Origin: Archegozetes longisetosus
Taxonomy: Eukaryota > Arthropoda > Arachnida > Sarcoptiformes > Trhypochthoniidae
Assembly: GCA_018873245.2 (NCBI GenBank)
Contig: JAEMBT020000008.1
Coordinates: 14,123,172-14,187,171 of the forward strand
Reading direction: 5' to 3'
Length of the DNA: 64,000 nt
How positions within the stretch are numbered: the first letter of the stretch is position 1; every line of letters starts with the position of its first letter. The translations under genes were made by a program, and so were the position numbers. The notes under the pieces were generated by a model. The model did not search any database. It was not told the origin of the DNA and saw only the letters and a program-made list of their open reading frames with translations. Below, in pieces: positions 50,180-63,392 of the stretch.

Positions 50180-50243
50180 AGTTGACTGTATCTGTAGTTC
50201 ACTGTATCTAAAGTTCACTGTATCTAAAGTTCACTGTATTCAG
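50180..50243. repeat. 16-bp minisatellite, 4 copies
   Basis: Four units of exactly 16 bp, consensus AGTTCACTGTATCTAA. Confidence 0.9.
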
Positions 50244-50394
50244 TATAGGATTGATTAGTTTACACTTTCTCTTATTTGATTCATCCTTTCTATCTAATGG
50301 ACGTGCACTCCTCTGGTAAAGAGGCTCTTGCATTTTTGATGTCAATGAATTTGTTTGTGTCTAACTGGTAATGTTCTTTATATTAGACAACATC

Positions 50395-50603
50395 CAAACG
50401 GCAATACAGCCATATATACAAATAGTAATGCAGCCATACATACAAACGGCAGTAGAGCCATACAAACGGCAATACAAGCTATACATACAAACTGCAATAG
50501 AGCCTTATATACAAACTGAATACAGCCTTACATACAAACTGCAATAGAGCCATACAAATGCCAATACAGCTATGCATCCAAACGTCAATACACCCTTACA
50601 TAC
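50395..50603. repeat. About 24-bp degenerate minisatellite, about 9 copies
   Basis: Units of CAAACGGCAATACAGCCATA-CATA type with several partial units lacking CATA. Confidence 0.88.
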
Positions 50604-51523
50604 CATTGCCTTAAATAAGTTTAGTCTTGTTTTCCACAACGCTATCCCTTTCCCTTTTATTGTTTTCTCCTCACTAAAGATCATTACCTAACCAGCATTC
50701 CTCCATCAGATCTGATCCAATCTTTCAGTTTGACCACAAATGTTAGTCACACAATAAAGAGATGTCTTGTGTTGTGGATTGAGTTTCATTTTGACGACTA
50801 TATGCGAGCTATTGTTTGACTTATATAGTTTGACATGTGAACTGATGCTTTTATATTTGGCCAAATCTCTATCTCATGATTACTGCATTGATCTCTCACA
50901 TTATGCTTAATATCTAGGCTTAGCTAAACCGATACATTGTCTGTAAAGCTGTATTCGATGATAGAGCTCTTATTTTGAAGTATGGCATCAGTTTTCTACG
51001 CTTATTACATGGTGTCACAGGAAAAGGCCATCGATTTACAATTATTACCAAAATGAATAACTTATCTCATAATAGTATAACTTCTCATCGTATATCTTAT
51101 GTGCACTTTTCTCTTATTTGAATACTTGAAAACCACTATTAAAGTGAAAATCAGTTCTTCAAAATGTTCTCTAACTTAGACATTTAGCTTTAACTTTGTT
51201 TTGATGAATGAGATGCATTCTCGTAATTTGAAAATAACTTTTAAGAATAAGCTTTGATAAATTAAGAAAATGACACTTAGCCTTATGAAACGGGTCTGAA
51301 TTGGATGTCTGTGTCGGACTGAATCTGATTTGTGTATAGATTAATCATTTTGGACTAAATCAAGAAAAAACAGTTTCAACATTTTTCATAAACTCAGCAC
51401 ATACATCAAATCATTTGATCCTAAGTCAATCATATTTTCTAACTTTTTTCCCAAACAAATTTTTTTCTCTAATATTTTCCTTAAGTTTTCTAATAAAAAA
51501 TAGATGAAAAATTTGAGAGAGTT

Positions 51524-51524
<1 letters not shown>

Positions 51525-51570
<46 letters not shown>
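51525..51570. repeat. (GA)n microsatellite
   Basis: Pure AG run of about 46 bases. Confidence 0.97.
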
Positions 51571-51575
<5 letters not shown>

Positions 51576-51879
51576 TATAATATTCATTATTGAAAATCGT
51601 TAATATAATGTCTAAAGCAATTTAAATATAGAAAGTGTTGGAAAAGAGTTGATAAAATGAATTAGTGTGTGATGTGAAGCAGAAATGAAAGGTTTAAGAG
51701 AAGAGAGTGTTTTGGTAGGGTGAAAACATTTAAGAGCATTTATGTAAAGCTCTACTGCGAATTATCCCTTACATAGACGTCTCGCCTTTTTACTCACTTC
51801 TTCTAATGATCAATCATGGATTCTTTCTGTTATGCTCCAACTAAATCATGTGCACATACGTTTGTGAAAGTCGCGCATA

Positions 51880-51886
<7 letters not shown>

Positions 51887-51930
<44 letters not shown>
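51887..51930. repeat. (CA)n microsatellite
   Basis: CA run of about 44 bases, about 320 bp from the preceding GA array. Confidence 0.97.
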
Positions 51931-51931
<1 letters not shown>

Positions 51932-54346
51932 GTCCAGTGCAATAAAGCCATATTTCTAATTGAAACAGTATCAGAGATAGAACTTTATAAAAATCACTGA
52001 ACCATATGGTGATGTGCTATACGTGCTGGTGATCCAGATTTTAAGATTGTTCCCTTGCATTTTTAGAGGCATGAAGTAATGCTATGCTATAAGCTTTACT
52101 GAGTGTCATAATATTTGCATAGACTCGCTATAAGTTTCTGAGACTAATCATCGGGAAAATTGCAAAAAGGCTCTTCAACTCATGTAATCATAATAATAGT
52201 CTATGCGTTCAAATGCGAATATATTGGGTTCCAGAGAAGAGAGAATTAAAATGAAAAGTGGATGAAAAAATAGAAAATTCACTTAAGGTTTTTTTGAATT
52301 TGAAGTTTAATGTGTAGTATAAAAGTATAATCTTTCCGGCTTTTGATTCAGTATAAAAAATAGCGCCTGATTTTACACAAAGAATGCTTCATATATAAAA
52401 TCTATATAAATCTATACATATCTATATATATACCTATATATATCTATATAACTATATAAAAATCTCTTCAGCAAAGTTTTCTCCATCAGCCCTTCTTCTG
52501 CTTGTTCTGCAGAGGAATAAAAACGCTAACAATGAAATGATATTAAGTCGGAAATTGAAGGATCGCATTACCAAAAAGCTGGAATAACGAACGGATCACA
52601 AGTGACTGGTTCATTATTTCTATTTTATTCTGTTCCCTTTTTTCAATAGTTCGTGTGATTCTTACTAAAAAGAAAAACGTTTTAATTGTATCCTTATAAG
52701 ACCTAAATTTACTCTAAGACTCACCAACCAAAGGGTCTTCATATACTTCAAGCCATGATTGACTGTTTGAAGGACTGATGGAAAATAGGAACTGCTTAAA
52801 GAGATTGAGTAAAAGAAATACTTAAGAAGTAGTTCAATAATGATTGTTGTGGATCTTCAGTTTTGCTAGAACTGATTGGATAATATGAAAAATGATCTCA
52901 AATGAAAAGCGTTCAATTGAGTTTAGCCAACTTATCAATATGTATGAGACCAGTGAAGTATACTTTATTTATTTATTTATTTACTTCTTCTTCTCTGCAT
53001 ATAATTTAATTATATTTTAGTAGAGATTTGCTGACATCTTCAATCTATCGACCCATTCATCAAATGCGAGACGATTGAAGAAAAAAGTTTTTCTAATTTG
53101 AAGAAAAAAGTTTTTCTAATTTTTAGGATAGATGAAAGATAAAATACTTTCTTATTTGCAACTAGTCTAAAATTATTAATGAAAACTACTTGAAAATAGT
53201 TATAAATGTTATATTTATGGATAAGTTTTGTAAATGAGAAGAGATTTAGTTGACAAATTTTTCATTTATGCTAACACCCATCATAACCAATAGTTTCTTT
53301 TATATATAACTCTTAAAAATTATGTTTTCATTTCAAAACTTTCATAACCAAAATATTGTCTTCAACTCTAGTCAAACTTTTATTGTTATAAATTACTTCA
53401 TCTAACTGTAAGAAAAACTCCATTTTTCTCAATTTCCAAAATTTCAATTTATTATCAAACAAATGAAGAGTTCTATAGAAAAGATAAACAGAAAATGATT
53501 AGAAATATTAAACTAAAACTGATTGTTATTTATTAGTGTATAATTAAATTATTTGATGAATATAAAGTAGTGAAGTAGTGTTTATGGTGGAGAAAACATA
53601 ATAATCAAGTTTAGTGATGTGCACATTTTTATTAATTATTTTTAAAGATAAACAGAGTCAGAGTAATGAAACTAGAATTGAAATAAGTTTAAATCCCAAA
53701 TAGTAGTGAAAATAGATGTCACGTACCAAGTTTAGTGAGTTTCATCTTGCTCTAATTAAATTCAATGTTAGATATAGTTTGTCATTTTCATAAATATTAA
53801 ATCTGATAAACCAATTTCTTTCAGTCATTTATTAATCATTTTAATTAATTTTTCTCAAAATGACTTTATTTTTCATTATCTATGGTTTTGAGTCTTCAAA
53901 GTGATTAATTAATTAAAAATATTACGGGTTAGAATGTGAACAATTTTGAGAAAATCAAATTGACTCTCAACTTGAGAAAACTGATTAAATAGTTGTTGAG
54001 TAGAAAAGCTGTTGCCATATATTTGAGTTTGAAAGCTAACTAAATAAATATTGATTTGAAAATCTAGAAGTTCGACTAACACTTCTGTATAATAGATGAT
54101 TTAAACGTTATGAAAGCAAAATTAACGTTTACTATAATCATGGCCAACGACATTCACTTATTTAGTTCGGTTTAACACTTGTGTCTAATCACAATAATTA
54201 TAATTGAATATTATATTATTATTGCAATTATCAAACTAACACATACTTTAACTCACAAATCAGTCGAGTCTTCCTCTCTTTTAATTTCGAAAACTGGTCT
54301 TAACTCATTTCGTACCTCTGTTATTAACCTTTATTCTCAATCTAGT

Positions 54347-54482
54347 CTTAGCTCAATCATTGCCTCAAATGAATTGTAGTCTCAACTGAGTCGTAACCTC
54401 AACCGAATCATAGCTTCAGCTCAATGATAGCTTCAACTGAATGATAGCCTAAACTGAATGATAACCTGAACAGAATCATAAA
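54347..54482. repeat. 17-bp minisatellite, 8 copies
   Basis: Eight units of exactly 17 bp, consensus CTCAACTGAATCATAGC, increasingly diverged at the left. Confidence 0.88.
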
Positions 54483-54828
54483 CTAAAAGATTGAGATTAA
54501 AATTAGATGAGATGAAGAATAAATAGAAAATGAATGTAACAATTTATCTCGATAAATTAAGAATGAAAAGATTAGTATTTGGGTATGAGTTATGTATTAT
54601 TATACGGTTGTATCACTTATATAGTATTATTTTTCAAACTTGTCTTATACTCATTAGTGATTTATATCTTAAGGGCGTTATTATTAGTTTATGAATATTA
54701 AGTTTTTTAATCGCTTTCATGCTGTTTATATCTATCTAAATAAACCAAACAGTCCAACGTCCTCGTACATAGCCTCAAACCGTTGCACATCTAATCAACT
54801 ACTCGCCGACTTCATCCTCACCTCACAC

Positions 54829-54882
54829 ACACACTCACACACACACATTCACTCACACTCACTCACACTCACTCACTCACAC
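54829..54882. repeat. CACA/CTCA-rich simple repeat
   Basis: Interrupted CA repeat with regular CACTCA insertions. Confidence 0.85.
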
Positions 54883-56251
54883 TCTCCAAAAACATTGACA
54901 CACAATTTGTCTGCCAAAAACTCTATTGCCATTGACTTCTATTCTTCAAACTAATTTATAATTAGATTTGATTTCTGGCTTTCTTTTTCAATAGTTAGCT
55001 GTTGTATAAATTGGTTTTGCTGTAAAATGCCTTTAGGGCTAAGGGTTGTTATTCTTTGCAAGACTTGAGCCAACGCTTCATTTATTAAGAGTATTATGAT
55101 GACTCTTATTATTATAGATACCTTCTGATTATGGATAGCATTTTGATTTTTGTTTTTCACAACAGCTGCCAATATATTAAGTGTCAAACGGTAGTCCTTT
55201 CAGGTAGTCCTGAAATAACTGATCTCTCAAATACTTCTATGGATCTAATTCAAATTCAACTGTTTTCCAAATCTATAATTATTAATCTTATCTGACGTCC
55301 GCATTACCTTTCCAAATCCGATAATTACTAACTATTCTTTACATTAATTAGCAATTGCTAACGTTTTCAAGTTTTTTAGGCTTTGTTCGTGTGTTGATTT
55401 TCAGCATATTTTCGGCACATCCATATTAATCCAACTAAGTTTGTTTTCAGCTAGCTTCAATTCAAACTCAATTTATTTCAATTCTAAACCGAATTTATTT
55501 CAATAGAAAGCAATTGCATTTGAAAGTAAACTGATTTGAATGGCTTTGAAAATTTCTGTCGTTGCTCATTAAGGGAAATAAAATAGTGGAATAGCCTTTA
55601 AGAACCTATCATTTGGAAGTGTGTTTTTCCCATTTTATAAGACTTATAATTTGGGATAAGTTAAGAATGGAGCGATGAAAAAGAATATAAAGGTTATACG
55701 AAATTAAAAGCAAAATATGTTATGATGAAGGTCTAACAGGTATTATTTAGAGCCATTTCTCACATTGTGTTGGCTCTCAAATTGGTCTCCTAACGAATCT
55801 GTGCTTAGATTACCGAATAAAAAACTACTATTAATATCACTCTTTAGCTGTTATTTCAACCGCAATTCAACTCAATCCTAATTGAAACTTTCACACAAGA
55901 CAAGGGCGTTGGTTGCCATTGGGTTTGCTAGCTTTCAGACTTACTTTCCGTCTATTGTGTCGAATAATTGGTATTTACTGGTGAGCCTTGGCTTCTGTTA
56001 ATATTAAGAGATGCCGGACTTGAGTATGATTTGAATAGGGAAAAAATAAACATTATTCTAATCATAGGTATGCAGCTTAGGAGTTATGTTATGAAAGAAA
56101 CATATAGAGAATCGAGTATAATAGAGTATAATAGAGTAATTTTCTTTATAAACATCTGTATAATCATTATACTAATTATTGTTGTTTAAATTTTTCAGAT
56201 AATACCATTTTGGTTATGCATTCTTTCTCTTAGTTTTATTGTCTATTAGCC

Positions 56252-56339
56252 AACTCTGGCTGAGTTCTGACTGAGCTCTGGCTAAGTTCTGGCTGAGCTC
56301 TCACTCAATTCTGACTGAGCTTTAACTGAATTGCCACTA
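56252..56339. repeat. 11-bp minisatellite, 8 copies
   Basis: Eight 11-bp units of the type AGCTCTGGCTG/AATTCTGACTG in constant register. Confidence 0.85.
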
Positions 56340-57524
56340 AATTATTACTAACATTAACTTACTTATCATTATATGTTTAGGTTCCCAAAAAGATGATAAA
56401 ATAAAATCTGTTTTTTGTATAATTAACTTAAAATTTAAAGTAATAAAGTGTTTTATTAGATAGAGTTATCGGAGTTTAATTTAACTAAACATGAAATGAA
56501 TGGACAAATTGAAGTGACATCTAGCCCTTGACTTCCTCATTCCTGTTGAAACATATCCGACAAAACATCGCGCTATTGATCCTGACAAACACTCATTAAA
56601 ATGTTTTATACCATCTACGATTTTTATTTGAAAATAAAACTTCTTTTCAAACGTCTCTTACTTCTAGTATTTATTTTATATTTTCAACTTAAAGCTCAAT
56701 TCATTTGTCAGATTATAATCTAGTTTAATATTCTAACTGACAGGTCATATCCTATTAATTAAAGAATTTGAATAGAATAATTATTGTTGAGGTAGATTTG
56801 AGTTACATTTGAGTTACATTTGAGCTATATTTCAGCTACCATTGAGCTATTCAGATGGTATTAAAATATTTAAATTTGAAATAGTTTAATACGGCTATAA
56901 TATTTGGATTAAATAACTTATACTAACTTATTATAGAAAAGGCGAGCGGAGATTCGACACGAACTGATCCTATATTTTACTAAAGACTGATAAACGGTTT
57001 AATTAAATCTCAAGTCACGGATTGCTCATTTAGATGAACATTAAATGTATTATAACTGGCTATGAGTTTGACTCAAAATAATGATAATTAACAAAATTTC
57101 AGTCTTCATATAACTAATGTGTGGACAGAAATACTCTGGAGAATTGTAATGTAAAAATTATAATTATCATTATTGATCCCATAAAACTGATAGGATTTTA
57201 GACAAGTTTGGAAGACTTGTGTGACTTCTTATTATCTTTATTTACATTGAACTAGTGTCAGGCCATCATAAGGAGAGCTCGTCTGAGACATAACCATCAG
57301 AGTCAGAACTTGTCTGAGGCACAACTATCGTAATTAATAACAACTATTCTTTTCCTTCTTGGCGTTGTGACAATATTTCCGCCTAACATGACTAATGTTT
57401 GGCAACGTTTCCTACTGTCCCAAAGGAGCGTTTTTGTTATTAAGTGAATATTTTCAATATGTCTTCATTAATTATGTAACTCTCACTCCTGTATAAATAA
57501 ATAAATAAGTAAATATGTCATAAG

Positions 57525-57662
57525 TCGTAGACCTAGTCACCGGGTTAGGTTAGGTCTAGTCGTAGATCTAGTCGTGGGTCTAAACGCAAACTTAGGTTAG
57601 ACCTAGTCTTAGATCTAGTCGTAGGCCTAGTCTCGGATCTAGTTTTAGACATAGTGATGGGT
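57525..57662. repeat. 12-bp degenerate minisatellite
   Basis: Units around GTCGTAGATCTA repeat about ten times. A TTAGGTTAGGT string lies inside at about 57544. Confidence 0.75.
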
Positions 57663-58290
57663 CTTATTTGTTGTGTTTACACAGAAGCCGATATCTGACT
57701 ATGTTTGAATGATTTGGCCAGAATCCAAGTTCATCGCCTTGATCTAATTCCATGAAAGAGAAGTCCAATTATCATGTCATGTCACTACATTCTGTCCAAT
57801 CATTTTTCTTAAGTTTTTTCTCCTCGCTTCTGGTTTATTACTGACTGTTTAGATTAAAGACATGGACCAGAATTCGGTGACAACCAAATAGATGATGAAA
57901 TTTTTCTTATAAATTCTCAGTAAATATAATTATAATAATATTTAATACAACACTTAATACAATATTTAACGCATTTTAAGCTAGATTGCTTCTAAGCTAC
58001 TTCTCATAGCTCCATTTATGATTTGATTAATTTGAAAGATTAAATTTTTCGGTAACTAATAAGACGACTAAATGTTTAAGATTTAGTTTACGTTTGAGAA
58101 CTTGACTGAAAAGTTGACTGAAACGAGACTGTTTTCACATGACTTATGACTGAACGGTCTATTTGATTGTTAGAATGGCTAGAATTAGTACTAAATTCTA
58201 GATTTGGTTTCTTATCTTTATGATCGTAGTTATAATTAGTTTTATCAGTTTTACGAATAGTTTCAGAACAAATATTCCAAATTATATAGT

Positions 58291-58330
58291 CTGAGTATCT
58301 GAATATCTGAATATCTGAGTATCTGAGTCT
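58291..58330. repeat. 8-bp tandem repeat, 5 copies
   Basis: CTGAGTAT/CTGAATAT repeated five times without indels. Confidence 0.9.
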
Positions 58331-59209
58331 CATATAAAAGTCTATAAATATGTTTAGCACATTATTATTCAATTTTGTCTCCAACTCAATAATTAAGTCT
58401 AGAGTTGAGCTTAAGTTTAATACTCTCTCATTAGAATAGTTGAAAGTTAGCTTAATTTGAATTTTATCTTTTTCTCTTCAATCCTCAATTAGTTGAGTAT
58501 TTTTCGTGCTTTGGTTCACAGTATTTGACATAATTTAAGTAGACTATCAAAACTATTTGAGCCGTTATGAAATAGTTAGTGATTTTAGTAAGATCCAGTT
58601 TGTCGTTTGATATTAATTATCTAAAAATAAAACCTAGTTTTTCTTTCTAATTCAGTTATGATTTGAAAAGGCAACAAATTAATTGAAAATATTAAACAGT
58701 TATCTAATCTTAATCGCTGTTTGATTAGCTTCAGGTATTACGCAATATTACCAAATCACTTAATTTTGATTTAGTTCACAATAATTTATTGTTAATCTCT
58801 ATAAGTCTTTCAAATTAAGTTGTTTTTGAAAACTTCAAATGGTTTCTAGTTTTCATTCTTATAATACTTCATAACAAGTTTTATTAGAAACAAAACAACT
58901 TTTCGACCAAATATAAGTGATTCAAATTCTTTTCTAAAGCTATTTCTTAATGAATGCAAAGAATTTAAGTGTATTTTCAAAGTAGAAATTCAGTAATTAT
59001 TTGAGGGATAAGTATAAGTGCAAGAGTAATGAGGGATAATTTACTGGAACACATTATATATCCTCATACGCTTTATGCTTCATTTGATCAACTATTTCAC
59101 TCTAACCTACTTCTAATATGAACTCCTTTTTATGCTACCAATAAATAAATAATTGAACTTCAGATTACGCCTAAATTTCTTTTATGCATAGCTTTGTCTT
59201 ATGAGATCA

Positions 59210-59212
<3 letters not shown>

Positions 59213-59256
<44 letters not shown>
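59213..59256. repeat. (GA)n microsatellite
   Basis: Pure GA run of about 43 bases, giving a spurious Arg-Glu ORF. Confidence 0.97.
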
Positions 59257-59259
<3 letters not shown>

Positions 59260-60840
59260 ACAAAAAAAATTTAACTTGTACAACATAAGCGTGAAAATTC
59301 AAAGACAATTTAGTACTACATCTTACTTGAAAGTTAATGCTCCCGTTCAGCCTCTAATTATAATGGATTACACTTTTCTGAGAACAGTAGAGATAACTTA
59401 TTGATCATTCAGTATCACTACTTTTCAACTCACTTTTAACTTTCCCTTAATTATGTATTTTAAATATTTACTATCAATTCCGCATTCTAACACTATTTGA
59501 ACGCTATTTTAGCACTATTTGAACACTATTTTAGCATTACCTCAATACTAACTTCTATCGATTTGTCGAAAAACGTTACGCTTTTATGTTCTTTTATTTA
59601 ATCTCAATCCATCAAATTGGTTGACATAAGTTAAGAGCAACTAAAGAATGAAAACTAAAAGCTAAGAAATAGATAGAAGTAATAATAATATGGTAAATAA
59701 TAAGAATTAATTAATTAAGTCAGCCAATTGAATGTTAGTGTTATTTAAGATACATTAATCAATAGCTCAGTTTATTATGATAAGCTTGTTGTATATGTTA
59801 AGTTTGTTGTACTTCTCTACCATTTTTATTATCTATTATTCCATTTACTCATTTAATTGCTATGAAATGTTTTTCTAAACGTCACTATATGTATATTTTG
59901 CTCACACTCATCAATATATAAATCTGTTTTGCCAATAATCCTAATGATCACTTTGAACAAGAAAATTGCCCATTTACCAACACGTTCATCTAGATTCTCA
60001 TTAATTTGTTTTATTCGTTTCTTATCCCTATTCCTGGTTCTCATGTTATGCTAATTTAATTCTAATATTAACCTCATTTCAATAACATTTCAAATGTTCT
60101 CTATTAACACCTGATTTTCTATTATTAAACATTTATATATAGCTGACAATCCATTAGTTTCGAACATAAATCCACTTTTATCTAACATATTCTGATAGCT
60201 TAAAAAATTAGATTTTCAGTTTGACGACCATTTGATCAAAGAATGACTTAAGGAATTTAATTAGAAAAAGGAGTCACAATTCGATGAAACATTATTATTG
60301 AATACTATTAGTGAACAGTTAGATACGGTGTTCAACATACCAACAACTACTTATTATCAGCTAGATCAAAGTCAACTCTATCTTCCTAATGTTAACCATC
60401 AAATTTGATCTCAATATGAAACCATTTTTATAATCAAATTCTATCGCTTTAATACCTTTCTCTTTGCTATATTAGTTTCTTATTTCCATTAGATTTTTAT
60501 TTCATTTTAAAGTATAATAGATTGTTAGATACAGACTTGAGACCTCAGACTTGTATTAGATACAGACCTAAGACCTGTTCAGCTCATTGAATAACATCAA
60601 GTTTAGGCAAGTTACGAAGCGGTGAAATTTGATTATAAAAAAGAGGATCAAATAGTTGAGAGAAATAATGATTGGAAAGGAAGATATATAATCGGTACGA
60701 ACAGGTATGAAATAATGGCTTCAGAGATCCATGCATTATGATAACAAGCTGATGAAAGTTACACATAGCTCAGCCAATTTCATCTATACCACCAATGATT
60801 CTTCACAATCAACCAACTCTTCTCTTAACTATTCTATTCT

Positions 60841-60845
<5 letters not shown>

Positions 60846-60893
<48 letters not shown>
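60846..60893. repeat. (CT)n microsatellite
   Basis: Pure CT run of 48 bases, 87 bp from a GA run on the same strand. Confidence 0.97.
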
Positions 60894-60897
<4 letters not shown>

Positions 60898-60977
60898 CGA
60901 TTTTTGTGCACCAAACTAGAATTATCTTCTTGTCTGATCGTAAGGCGCCCTTAGCTTTTCAAATGAGGAACAAGACC

Positions 60978-60980
<3 letters not shown>

Positions 60981-61013
<33 letters not shown>
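60981..61013. repeat. (GA)n microsatellite
   Basis: GA run of 33 bases, complementary to the CT run just upstream. Confidence 0.97.
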
Positions 61014-61017
<4 letters not shown>

Positions 61018-61192
61018 TTTCAATAACTTCTAGCCTAATGTTTTACATGTTTAACAGTATATTGTTCTTTAATGTGTTTTCACTTGACGTTTGTGAACTT
61101 GAACAGCAACACAATCTCTCGTTTCATCCAACTATTTAACCTATTTTTTGAGTTAAATTGAAAGTTTAATTAGTATTTTTGACTGACTAATC

Positions 61193-61396
61193 ATGACTTG
61201 TATTAATCGATTTGAAACATTAATGAGTTTTTTGAAATTTGAAATCTGTTTGATCAGAGAGGATGTCTACAAAGAAGTATACAAAGAACTACTCGAAGAA
61301 CTACTCGAAGAACTACTGAAAGAATTATTAAAATTAGTAAATGCGCTACAAGTAAATAAGAAGGTAGAAAAATATTTCTCAAGCATGCAGGGTTAG
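61193..61396 (+). CDS. Small ORF with predicted coiled coil, coding status doubtful
   Basis: ATG-initiated frame of 67 codons. Its middle is a 12-bp tandem repeat encoding ELLEELLEELLKELLK, an amphipathic helix-like run preceded by KEVYKE. No family is recognised. The repeat explains why the frame stays open, so this may be a minisatellite read by chance. No convincing splice sites or promoter were found. Confidence 0.15.
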   Translation: MTCINRFETLMSFLKFEICLIREDVYKEVYKELLEELLEELLKELLKLVNALQVNKKVEKYFSSMQG

Positions 61397-61871
61397 TAAA
61401 ACATACAAATATTAAATGATTATTTAGATTCGCCACTACTAAATAATAGGTGGCTCAGATCCGTCGGGGGTAGATTTCAATAGGCAATTATTGAGCACGA
61501 ACAGAGACTTTGTGATTAGCAAATCATTATTGACACGGTCGCTGTCGCTCTCTTTGTTAATGATAGAGCGCTTGCATACATTCTCTATCTTACCATAATT
61601 CTAGTCACTCTCAGCCCAGTCACCCTCAGCCTAGTCACCGTCTATTATACTACTCCATAACTATAACTAATTTTCATTTTCTTTTTTTCTTTTCACCTCT
61701 TTATTAATTCCATTCAGATATACCATTTCTAACTTAATTAGAATTGCATTCATTTGCCAACATTTCTATGATAATCCGTGGCTAATGCTATCCTTAGTTT
61801 CTTTGAAGAAAGCAATCGGTTGTTTAGTGACTAGTTAGTGGCCTAAAAAATCAGTAGATATTTATGATTTA

Positions 61872-62006
61872 GTTTGCAAATCATTTTTGTTGAGTCGGTT
61901 TGCAAATGAGTTTAGTTGAGACGCTTAGCAATTCATTTTTGTTGAGTCCGTTTGCAAATGATTTTTGTTGAGTCCGTTTGCAAATCATTTTTGTTAAGTC
62001 CGTTTG
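61872..62006. repeat. 26-bp minisatellite, 5 copies
   Basis: Five units of exactly 26 bp, consensus GTTTGCAAATCATTTTTGTT-GAGTCC. Confidence 0.92.
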
Positions 62007-63319
62007 ATTATACAACTCAAAGCTCTTAATGTTGGGTTTGTCATGACTAATGAAAATTCATTATTGACTGGTTAGCATTACAAATAATATTTGACTTTTA
62101 ACTGATACTCCATTTTAATGGTGTAGTACTAATGAGAAGAAGTGACTGTAAAGCTTGAAAGATAATAAGAAGTTAGAAGTGGGACCAGAAAGAGAAAATA
62201 AGTGTGGAATAAATGAGTGTAGATAAGAGTTGAAAAGAGTGTTTTAATTATTGTGACTAACATCTACTTATAATAGTCTATAGATATAAGAAGTTAGGGC
62301 GTGTGAAGTCTATCACTCCTTCCGTAAGAAGTAATTTGATAAATGAATTTTCCTCCTCTAAACATTTTTAATTATTTGCGTAAAAGATTGCCGCACTCTA
62401 TCCATATGCATATAGTCAATCAAATGTTTAAGATAAATGTTTCAAATATATATTCGCAATATTTATTCACAATATATTTGTTTTCTATTTAAACATTTGA
62501 GGTGAAAACTGGTTTATAAATTGGTATTATAAATAGAGAGGAGTTGTAACTAATATTTAGTAACTAACAATACTACTTTCTCAACTGTAACTTCTCAAAC
62601 CATCTAACTCATTAGCATTATATTAAATAATATATTTCAATTTTCATTTCTATCAATTACTTCTCTTCAAATTATATATTCAATCATTTCAATACTGCTC
62701 AACTTGTTCTCTTAGTTCAATTGAGGTGCTAAATAATTATCCTATCATTTTCTAAATGTGTTTTTATCCCTCAGATGTTTAGCAAATTAAGAAATGGCAC
62801 TTTTATTGATTATAAAAATCGCTAACTAGTTAGTAATCTTTACATTAAGATCTATTTAAATCAATACTAATTTTGGCATAATAACTAAGTATGAATATAT
62901 TCAACATTAGATACTCTATAGTTATCCTTCGTTCAGCTCAAAAATTCATAACTAAGAGAAGATTCATTTAATATTTATAATAGATTATTAAATTTTAATC
63001 TCCAACATAAGCTGTTTTATCAGAAAAATCGATTCAACTTTCGATTACGGCAAAATTATTTGCAAAAAATGGATAATTCAGTTGAGAATGAAATCTTGTA
63101 GAGGTTACTGTCTTAATAATAACGGAGTTGAATATGAAATATGCAGCCCTCCTGTTGGCCCTACAATAATAATATTGTACTTGATAAAACATTTACGGGC
63201 GTTCCATAAAAGCACACATTGCGTGGGAGAATAATACACCTGCTGCTCATCACTGTACATATGCATCATCATCTAAATCGTACAATGGATTGATCCCTAT
63301 TTTTATTGTACTTTCTATC

Positions 63320-63321
<2 letters not shown>

Positions 63322-63389
<68 letters not shown>
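63322..63389. repeat. (CT)n microsatellite
   Basis: Pure CT run of 68 bases, the longest simple repeat in the window. Confidence 0.98.
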
Positions 63390-63392
<3 letters not shown>

